Source: CALAMD01 sp035301345 (GTDB lineage: Bacteria > Bacillota > Bacilli > Bacillales > Amphibacillaceae). Taken from it: a DNA stretch of 20,866 bases. Position numbers and translations under genes: made by a program. The stretch's first letter is position 1; each line of letters opens with the position of its first letter. Location: assembly GCA_035301345.1 (NCBI GenBank), contig DATGUM010000057.1, positions 1-20,866 on the forward strand. The letters are read 5' to 3'. The notes under the pieces are model-generated. The model saw only the letters and a list, made by a program, of their open reading frames with translations. It was not told where the DNA came from and ran no database searches. Of the stretch, positions 14,724 through 20,866 are shown in pieces.

Positions 14724-14752
14724 TTGACATGTGACACAGTGTCATATAAGAT
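14724..14752 (+). promoter_or_regulatory. Promoter of the TetR-Spx-like-RND operon with operator 1 in its spacer
   Basis: A perfect TTGACA (14724-14729) and TAAGAT (14747-14752) are 17 bases apart. The spacer contains the perfect 13-base palindrome TGACACAGTGTCA (14732-14744), which extends to 19 bases with one mismatched pair (14729-14747). This placement would block RNA polymerase when the site is occupied, as expected for autoregulation by the TetR-type protein encoded 64 bases further on. Confidence 0.7.
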
Positions 14753-14767
14753 AATAATTGTTGAAAG

Positions 14768-14780
14768 TGACAGCGTGTCA
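14768..14780. promoter_or_regulatory. Operator 2, second copy of the palindrome
   Basis: TGACAGCGTGTCA differs from operator 1 at two bases, and five of its six pairs are kept. The shared core continues into TCATAT. Its centre is 36 bases after the centre of operator 1, downstream of the promoter and before the ribosome binding site. Confidence 0.65.
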
Positions 14781-14815
14781 TATTCGTGAAGAAATATTTA
14801 TTTGGAGGTATATGA

Positions 14816-15427
14816 ATGCCTAAACAAACATTTTTCAATCTACCTGCTGAAAAGCAGCAAGCGATTATTACAACAGCTATTTCAGAATTTGCGAGAGTCC
14901 CTTTTCAAGACGCTTCAATTGCAAATATTATAAAAGACGCAGATATATCACGTGGGAGCTTTTATCAATACTTTGAAGATAAAGAAGATTTGTTTTTTTA
15001 TTTATTAACAGAAGAGATGGAACAAAGACATGCTAATTTTATTACTGAGCTGAAAAGACGTAATGGTGATATTTTAAGCACTCTCGTTGAACTGTTTAAG
15101 CAGACATTAAAACAATTTGACGATGAACGACTGAAAGAATTTTATAAAAATGTATTTTTACATTTAAATTATAAAACAGAAAAAGCAATTGCTAATAGTA
15201 TGTCAGATAATAAATTTAATAAGCGTTATGAGGAAATAAAACCATACATTAATAAACAGTATTTAAATGTAGAAAATGATGAAGAATTGTTTCACACTGT
15301 ACAATTAATCTCGGCAATTATGATGCAAAATTTCGTCTTAAAGTTCGCGAAGAATTTATCAAATGAAGAAGTTTTAGATAGCTTTTCTATCCAACTAAAG
15401 CTGTTAAAGAGAGGCATTACGAAATAG
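14816..15427 (+). CDS. TetR/AcrR family transcriptional regulator
   Basis: The 203 residues have a TetR-type N-terminal DNA-binding domain: a first helix from about residue 11, then a helix-turn-helix in ASIANIIKDADISRGSFYQYFEDKEDLF (about 33-60), where SRGSFYQYF is the usual recognition-helix segment. The C-terminal ligand domain (about 65-203) is not recognisable by sequence. The start is ATG at 14816, with GGAGG at 14804-14808. It is first in an operon with a Spx-like gene (38 bases on) and an RND exporter, a typical arrangement of a local repressor with its efflux pump, and two matching palindromes lie upstream. Base composition is very AT-rich: about 26% GC in a 360-base sample, against about 41% in the exporter. 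Confidence 0.88.
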   Translation: MPKQTFFNLPAEKQQAIITTAISEFARVPFQDASIANIIKDADISRGSFYQYFEDKEDLFFYLLTEEMEQRHANFITELKRRNGDILSTLVELFKQTLKQFDDERLKEFYKNVFLHLNYKTEKAIANSMSDNKFNKRYEEIKPYINKQYLNVENDEELFHTVQLISAIMMQNFVLKFAKNLSNEEVLDSFSIQLKLLKRGITK

Positions 15428-15465
15428 TAAAAATAAAACTTAAAATTTGAAAGGACTGTCAAATA

Positions 15466-15885
15466 ATGACAATTACTATTTATGGAGCAAATTGTAGTTC
15501 GAGCAGGAAGGCAATGAAGTGGCTTGATAAAAAGAACATCCAACATACGTATCGAGATATTAGTAAACAGCCATTAAGTAAGTCAGAAATTTCCCATATT
15601 TTATCTTTAACGGAAAATGGGACAGAAGACATTTTATCTGTTAACTCAAACATATATAAACAGTTGAATTTAGACTTTAATGCAATATCTTTCAATGAAC
15701 TTTTAAGCGAGATTGAAAAGCATCAAGGACTTTTAAAAACGCCTCTTTTATTTAATGATCATAAATTGCAAGTCGGTTTTAATGATTCGATTAGGCAATT
15801 TATTCCGAAAGAAGAGCGAGAAAAATCATTACTATCATCTCTGAAAATGAATTTAAATCCACCAATTGAGGAAGTGTTGTTTTGA
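15466..15885 (+). CDS. Divergent Spx paralogue (ArsC/Spx family)
   Basis: The 139 residues line up without gaps with Bacillus Spx over about 110 positions: C10, RKA at 14-16, LTENGTEDI (48-56, including the G52 needed for RNA polymerase binding in Spx), QGLL (87-90) and KLQVGFN (100-106). Spx controls thiol-stress genes by binding the alpha subunit C-terminal domain of RNA polymerase. Here the CxxC redox switch is reduced to C10-S-S-S13. Arginines at Spx positions 47, 60 and 92 are S47, N60 and T92. It is therefore unlikely to sense oxidation as Spx does; whether it still binds RNA polymerase is open. ATG 15466 follows AAAGGA. Its stop overlaps the exporter's TTG start (TTGA), so the two are translationally coupled. 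Confidence 0.8.
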   Translation: MTITIYGANCSSSRKAMKWLDKKNIQHTYRDISKQPLSKSEISHILSLTENGTEDILSVNSNIYKQLNLDFNAISFNELLSEIEKHQGLLKTPLLFNDHKLQVGFNDSIRQFIPKEEREKSLLSSLKMNLNPPIEEVLF

Positions 15886-18800
15886 ATAGAATAATTGATT
15901 TTGCACTGAATAATAAACTAGCTATCTGGATATTGTCTATTATCGTTATTTTTGCGGGACTATATGCCGGATTAACGATGAAGCAAGAAACGATGCCAGA
16001 TATTGATTTACCAAACGTGTCGATTGTCACGACTTACCCTGGAGCGGCTCCAGATGTCGTCGCCAAAGACGTCACAACTCCGATAGAAGATCGTCTGCAA
16101 CACCTTGATCACGTAGAAGTTGTTACGTCATCTTCTTTTGCAAATGCTTCAAGCATACAGATGCAGTTTGACTACGGCACGGATATGGATAAAGCGATGA
16201 TGGAAATTAATGAGGCACTTGATAAAATTGACCTGCCTGAACAAGTAAATGATTCAGAAGTGACGCGGATAAGCTTTAATGAATTTCCGGTTATGTCAAT
16301 CAGTTTAAGTGATGATAACGACTCACTTGAATCATTAACTTCGACGATTGAATCGAACGTACTCCCACAGTTAGAAGGGATACCAGGTGTTCAAGAAGCA
16401 CAAATAACTGGTGAACAGTTAGAAGAAGTTACATTAACGTTTAAAGAAAAAGAACTGGACAAATATAATCTAGATGAAGAAACAGTGATGAAAGTTGTTC
16501 AAGGAACTGACGTAACATTCCCACTCGGGTTAACATCTTTTAAAGATGATGTAAAAAACGTCGTTGTTGACGGTAATATTGCTTCGATGGACGATTTGAA
16601 AAAAATTAAAATTCCTTATTCACCTGTAGAAGCTGGGCAAGAATTACCGACTGACGGTGAAATGGATATGCAAGCGATGGATCCGTCGTTATTAGCCGAA
16701 CAACCAATGGAACAACCGACAGAAATGCCGACAGTAACTTTAGAAAAGATTGCCGACATAGACGTTGAGAAAAGCGTTGATTCAATTTCACGAACGAACG
16801 GTCAAGAGTCAATTGGTGTTCAAATCGTGAAAACGCCTGACGCTAATACAGTTGACGTCGTTAATGATACGAAAGAATCGATTGAAGCATTATCAGAAGA
16901 GTATGGATTTACATCGGTGACGACGTTCGATCAAGGAGAACCGATTGAAGATTCTGTAGAAATGATGCTAGAAAAAGCTATTTTTGGAATCATTTTTGCG
17001 GTCATCGTTATTTTAATCTTTTTAAGAAATTTCCGAACGACACTTATTTCAGTCGTGTCAATCCCGTTATCGTTATTAATAGCACTCTTCCTACTCAATC
17101 AAATGGATATTACGTTAAATATCCTTACACTCGGAGCGCTAACAGTTGCGATTGGACGTGTTATTGACGACTCAATCGTTGTGATGGAAAATATTTATCG
17201 ACGCATGACGCGTGAAAACGAACCTTTAAAAGGGAAAGAACTCATTCGTGAAGCGACGAAACAGATGTTCGTACCAATATTCTCATCAACAGTCGTAACA
17301 ATTGTCGTGTTTTTACCACTCGTTTTAGTCGGTGGTATGGTCGGAGAACTATTTTTACCGTTCGCGTTAGCCGTCGTGTTCGCTCTTGCAGCTTCATTAG
17401 TCGTTGCAGTGACAATAGTGCCGATGTTAGCTCATTCGTTATTTAAGAAACGATTAAATACGACTGAAAAAGAGAACGAACAGCAAGGAGAAAAAGAACG
17501 AGGAAAAATTACAACGCTGTATAAAAACATTTTAAACTGGGCGTTAAATCATAAGCTCGTCACTTTCGGTGGGGCAACAATCGTATTAATCGCTAGTTTG
17601 TTTTTAATCCCGGTCATCGGTGCAAGCTTCTTACCAGATGATGAACAAAATGTTGCAATGATTACTTATAGTCCAGAAGCTGGGCAAACGAAAGATGCAA
17701 CAGAAAATATCGTTTTTGATGCAGAAGAAACGATCGACGCTAAAAAAGGAATAAAGATGTATCAATACTCTATTGGTGGAAATCCAATGGGAGCAATGGC
17801 AGGAATGAACGATGATAACTCTGCTTTATTCTTTATTGAATATGATAAAGACTTTAAATACTTTAGCGAAGAATCGACACGTCTCGTCGAACAATTAAAT
17901 GACGAAACAGATACAGGTGAATGGGCGAGCTTAGACTTTGCTAATATGGACAGCAATATGGAACTGTACGTCTATGGAGATGAGACGAAAGATATTGAAC
18001 AAGCATCAACAGAAATCTTATCGCTTTTAGAAAAGGAAAAAGATTTAGACCAAGCAGAATCAAGCTTATCTGAAGCTTATGATCAATATACGTTAGTCGT
18101 TAACCAAGAGAAGTTAAATAAACACGGTTTAACAGCTGCGCAAATTGGTATGGCATTATCGAATATGAATGAAGCAGACGTATTAACGACTGTTACAAAA
18201 GATGATAAAGAACTCAACGTCGTTATTCCTGTAGAAGAGAAAGAATATGACAAAATTAAAGATATGACGAAAGTGACATTAGAAACACCTCTCGGCACTG
18301 AAGTGAAAATTGCTGACGTCGTCGATGTAGAGGAAGGTAAATCTCCGGAAACGATTCAACATCGCGACGGGAAAATGTACGCATCAATTACAGCTGACAT
18401 TTTAACGAAAGACGTAGCTGGTATTTCGGCTGATGTTGAAAAAGAAATTGATAAACTTGACCTTCCAGACGGCGTAAACATAACGTTTGGTGGGGTAACA
18501 GAACAGATTAATGAATCGTTCACACAACTCGGTTTAGCGATGCTTGCAGCGATTGCGATCGTCTACTTCGTTCTCGTCGTGACGTTCGGCGGCGCATTAG
18601 CTCCGTTATCGATTCTATTCTCATTACCGTTTACAATTATTGGAAGTTTAGTCGCTTTATGGATATTCAGCGAACCACTCAGTGTATCTGCCATGATTGG
18701 GGGACTCATGTTAATTGGAATTGTCGTTACGAACGCTATCGTGTTAATTGACCGTGTCATTCGTAATGAAGAATCTGGATTAACGATTCGTGAGGCAATT

Positions 18801-19028
18801 ATTGAAGCGGGACAAACGCGTCTTCGTCCGATTTTAATGACTGCTTTAGCGACGATTGGTGCTCTCATACCGTTATTATTCGGTATGGAAGGTGGCGGAC
18901 TTATCTCTAAAGGACTAGGAATTACAGTCATTGGTGGCTTAACAAGTTCGACATTACTCACATTAGTGATCGTTCCAATCGTTTATGAGTTTTTTGCTAA
19001 ATTTAAACGTAAAGAAAATAAAGCATAA
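15882..19028 (+). CDS. RND family exporter (SwrC/YerP-like, AcrB superfamily)
   Basis: This 1048-residue proton-driven exporter resembles Bacillus SwrC (surfactin self-resistance) from its first residues (MNRIIDFALNNKLAIW). Helix 1 is at about 13-33. A large extracytoplasmic domain runs to about 365, then helices 2-6 (about 366-530), a second domain, and helices 8-12 near the C-terminus. The proton-relay aspartates appear as D429 and D430 in GRVIDDSIVV, matching AcrB D407/D408. Residues 252-284 form an acidic, Met/Pro-rich insertion with five Met and no Lys or Arg. No membrane-fusion or outer-membrane partner is encoded nearby, as expected in a Gram-positive. The TTG start at 15882 overlaps the Spx-like stop; GAGGAAG (15868-15874) supports it. 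The cargo is unknown. Confidence 0.92.
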   Translation: MNRIIDFALNNKLAIWILSIIVIFAGLYAGLTMKQETMPDIDLPNVSIVTTYPGAAPDVVAKDVTTPIEDRLQHLDHVEVVTSSSFANASSIQMQFDYGTDMDKAMMEINEALDKIDLPEQVNDSEVTRISFNEFPVMSISLSDDNDSLESLTSTIESNVLPQLEGIPGVQEAQITGEQLEEVTLTFKEKELDKYNLDEETVMKVVQGTDVTFPLGLTSFKDDVKNVVVDGNIASMDDLKKIKIPYSPVEAGQELPTDGEMDMQAMDPSLLAEQPMEQPTEMPTVTLEKIADIDVEKSVDSISRTNGQESIGVQIVKTPDANTVDVVNDTKESIEALSEEYGFTSVTTFDQGEPIEDSVEMMLEKAIFGIIFAVIVILIFLRNFRTTLISVVSIPLSLLIALFLLNQMDITLNILTLGALTVAIGRVIDDSIVVMENIYRRMTRENEPLKGKELIREATKQMFVPIFSSTVVTIVVFLPLVLVGGMVGELFLPFALAVVFALAASLVVAVTIVPMLAHSLFKKRLNTTEKENEQQGEKERGKITTLYKNILNWALNHKLVTFGGATIVLIASLFLIPVIGASFLPDDEQNVAMITYSPEAGQTKDATENIVFDAEETIDAKKGIKMYQYSIGGNPMGAMAGMNDDNSALFFIEYDKDFKYFSEESTRLVEQLNDETDTGEWASLDFANMDSNMELYVYGDETKDIEQASTEILSLLEKEKDLDQAESSLSEAYDQYTLVVNQEKLNKHGLTAAQIGMALSNMNEADVLTTVTKDDKELNVVIPVEEKEYDKIKDMTKVTLETPLGTEVKIADVVDVEEGKSPETIQHRDGKMYASITADILTKDVAGISADVEKEIDKLDLPDGVNITFGGVTEQINESFTQLGLAMLAAIAIVYFVLVVTFGGALAPLSILFSLPFTIIGSLVALWIFSEPLSVSAMIGGLMLIGIVVTNAIVLIDRVIRNEESGLTIREAIIEAGQTRLRPILMTALATIGALIPLLFGMEGGGLISKGLGITVIGGLTSSTLLTLVIVPIVYEFFAKFKRKENKA

Positions 19029-19059
19029 ATCGTTTATTGATCTAAAAATAAACATGGAT

Positions 19060-19085
19060 AAGCCCGTATGTTATGCGGGCTTTTT
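19060..19085 (+). terminator. Terminator of the exporter operon
   Basis: AAGCCCG (19060-19066) pairs with CGGGCTT (19076-19082), and two further inner pairs (one T-G) are possible. A five-T run ends at 19085. Confidence 0.85.
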
Positions 19086-19120
19086 AATGCGAAGAAACTC
19101 TGCTTTATAAGGGAAATCAA

Positions 19121-19150
19121 TTGACAATACATGACTCCCTTCCTTAAACT
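19121..19150 (+). promoter_or_regulatory. Possible promoter of the ABC exporter gene
   Basis: A perfect TTGACA (19121-19126) is followed after 18 bases by TAAACT (19145-19150). A second perfect TTGACA lies at 19173-19178 with no good -10 at the right distance. AAGGGA (19109-19114) and TCCCTT (19136-19141) flank the first box as an inverted repeat, which could be a control site. Confidence 0.45.
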
Positions 19151-19224
19151 TTAATAGTTAACAAAGAATAAATTGACAGATTTTTATATAAATCATAGGA
19201 AAATGGCAGATAGGAGAAACGTTC

Positions 19225-20866
19225 ATGATTAATATTTTCAAACACGTAACAACGTACAAATGGCTTGTCGGATTAATATTTATCCTCGTCTTTACGCAAT
19301 CACTTGCCGACCTTTTTCTGCCGACATTAATGGCAGATATTATTGATAAAGGGGTCGTACTTGGCGACTTTCCGATGATTTGGAAAATCGGTGGTATCAT
19401 GCTCGCCGTAACGACTATCAGTATTGCAGCAGCAATCACTGCGAGTTATTTTTCATCAAAAGTCGCGATGAGTGTCGGGCGAGATTTACGAAGCAAAGTA
19501 TTTCGTCACGTAGAAAACTTTTCACTACAAGACTTTGACGACGTCGGCACAGCATCACTCATCACACGAACGACGAACGATATTACGCAAATCCAGCAAG
19601 TCGTCATTATGATGCTTCGTATGGTACTTAGTGCGCCAATTATGTTCGCAGGTGGGCTCATTATGGCACTATCAAAAGACGCGAAATTATCACTCGTCAT
19701 CGTCGGAGCTATGCCTGTGCTTATTATTACGATTTTTATTATTTTTAAAATCGGCATGCCACTTTTTCAAAAAGTACAACGTAAGCTTGACCGCTTGAAC
19801 CTCGTACTAAGGGAAAACTTAACAGGTATTCGCGTCATTCGTGCGTTTAACCGTGAAAAGGATGAACAAGAACGACTCACTGAAGCGAGTAGACAGCACC
19901 GTGACGTCTCGATTTCAGTCAACCGGATGATGGCATTTCTCATGCCGACGATGATGCTCGTCATGAACTTAACGATGGTTGCAGTCATTTGGTTCGGGGG
20001 TATTCGCATTGATAATGGTTTTATGCCGATCGGTGACTTAATGGCTTACGTTCAATACGTCACACTCATTATGATGTCACTGTTAATGGCGTCGATGATG
20101 TTCGTCATGATTCCGCGAGCAGCCGTATCAGCGAACCGGATTAATGACGTGCTAATGAAGCAGCCAACAGCGATGCGTGAAGGAACAAAGCAACCGACAC
20201 GTGAAAAAGCATCGATTTCGTTTGAGGACGTCACTTTTTATTACCCAGGTGCGGAACAACCTGCATTAGAAAATATTTCCTTTCAAGCAAAAGAAGGAGA
20301 GACGACTGCGATTATTGGCGGTACAGGAGCGGGTAAATCAACACTTATTAACTTAATTCCGCGCTTTTATGATGCAACGAGTGGAACGATTAAGATTAAT
20401 GGGGTCGAGATGAACGAAACCACACAAAAAGCCGTCCGCGAAAAAATTGGCCTTGTCCCACAAAAGGCACTTTTATTCTCAGGAACGATTAAAGAGAATT
20501 TACGCATTGGAAAAAAAGATGCGACAGAAGAAGAAATCAAACATGCAGCGCAAATTGCCCAAGCAGATGAATTTATTATGAAAATGGATGACCAATATGA
20601 TTCTGTTCTCACGCAAGGTGGCGGTAATTTATCAGGTGGACAAAAACAACGCCTGTCGATTGCTCGCGCACTCATTCGTCAACCAGACATATACATTTTT
20701 GATGATAGCTTCTCAGCCCTTGACTATAAAACAGATGCGAACTTACGCACAGCCCTAGAAAGTGAAACGAAAGAAGCAACTGTGCTAATCGTCGCTCAAC
20801 GGGTAAGTACAGTGATGGACGCTGACCGAATCATCGTTATTAATCGCGGAAAAATTGCTGGAATCG
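19225..20866 (+). CDS. ABC exporter subunit, degenerate half of a heterodimer (3' end outside the window)
   Basis: The frame is open for 547 codons to the window edge. The N-terminal half is a six-helix type-1 exporter domain (about 1-310). The nucleotide-binding domain has Walker A GGTGAGKS (365-372), a Q loop in LVPQKALLF, signature LSGGQ (469-473) and Walker B IYIFD ending at D493. The catalytic glutamate after Walker B is replaced by D494, and the switch histidine is Q525 in VAQRVST. This pair of changes is typical of the degenerate subunit in heterodimers such as LmrCD, BmrCD or TM287/288. ATG 19225 is preceded by TAGGAG (19211-19216). The partner subunit with a consensus site should follow just past the window. 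The substrate is unknown; multidrug export is common in this group. Confidence 0.9.
   Translation, partial: MINIFKHVTTYKWLVGLIFILVFTQSLADLFLPTLMADIIDKGVVLGDFPMIWKIGGIMLAVTTISIAAAITASYFSSKVAMSVGRDLRSKVFRHVENFSLQDFDDVGTASLITRTTNDITQIQQVVIMMLRMVLSAPIMFAGGLIMALSKDAKLSLVIVGAMPVLIITIFIIFKIGMPLFQKVQRKLDRLNLVLRENLTGIRVIRAFNREKDEQERLTEASRQHRDVSISVNRMMAFLMPTMMLVMNLTMVAVIWFGGIRIDNGFMPIGDLMAYVQYVTLIMMSLLMASMMFVMIPRAAVSANRINDVLMKQPTAMREGTKQPTREKASISFEDVTFYYPGAEQPALENISFQAKEGETTAIIGGTGAGKSTLINLIPRFYDATSGTIKINGVEMNETTQKAVREKIGLVPQKALLFSGTIKENLRIGKKDATEEEIKHAAQIAQADEFIMKMDDQYDSVLTQGGGNLSGGQKQRLSIARALIRQPDIYIFDDSFSALDYKTDANLRTALESETKEATVLIVAQRVSTVMDADRIIVINRGKIAGI

Noticed and set aside
15466..15885. Arsenate reductase (ArsC) as the function of the Spx-like gene
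   Set aside because: The match to Spx, including G52 and KLQVG, is much closer than to ArsC, and no arsenic genes are nearby.
18563..18961. 132-codon minus-strand frame inside the RND exporter gene
   Set aside because: It lies opposite conserved transmembrane helices of the exporter, and its composition is what the reverse complement of those codons would give.
19158..20675. Several minus-strand frames (60-102 codons) over the last 1.7 kb
   Set aside because: They are shadows of the plus-strand ABC exporter, whose frame is open from 19225 to the edge with all ATPase motifs.

Overview
The window is ordinary low-GC Firmicutes chromosome, most likely from the Staphylococcaceae or a close relative; the genus cannot be fixed from this sequence alone. 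Supporting signs are strong AGGAGG-type ribosome binding sites, several TTG starts, intrinsic terminators with T runs, sigma-A-like promoters, a ParC that lines up well with Staphylococcus aureus GrlA, and a gene neighbourhood (thioesterase, YneQ, YneR, PlsY, ParE, ParC) that matches the yneP-yneQ-yneR-plsY-parE-parC stretch of Bacillus subtilis. I see no rRNA, tRNA, insertion sequence, prophage gene or CRISPR array.

Layout. Positions 1-49 hold the 3' end of an upstream gene (possibly aconitase). Next come a rightward pair, a YbgC/FadM-type thioesterase and the uncharacterised YneQ, which end at a long hairpin likely to terminate both strands. Facing them is a leftward group: folE2 (GTP cyclohydrolase of folate synthesis), yidD (membrane insertion efficiency factor) and yneR (HesB-like), with plsY (phospholipid synthesis) just upstream. 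A 426-base gap separates plsY from the divergent parE-parC operon (topoisomerase IV). The gap contains an extended -10 promoter followed about 120 nt later by a clean terminator with no convincing ORF between them: a candidate small RNA.

Positions 8067-10102 hold two single-gene units, each with its own terminator: an acyl-CoA dehydrogenase and a flavin reductase. A YpcP-like 5'-3' exonuclease follows. After it come an arylamine N-acetyltransferase and a large UPF0182 membrane protein, closely spaced and probably co-transcribed.

The most interesting part is 14,720-19,085: a TetR-type regulator, a divergent Spx paralogue and an RND exporter in one apparent operon. Two matching palindromes precede it, one lying exactly in the promoter spacer, which suggests autoregulation. 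The Spx paralogue lines up with Spx without gaps for about 110 residues but has lost the second redox cysteine and several arginines that matter for Spx function. The two small genes have much lower GC (about 26% and 31% in samples) than the transporter (about 41%). After a terminator, the window ends inside an ABC exporter whose Walker B and switch-loop residues mark it as the degenerate half of a heterodimer.
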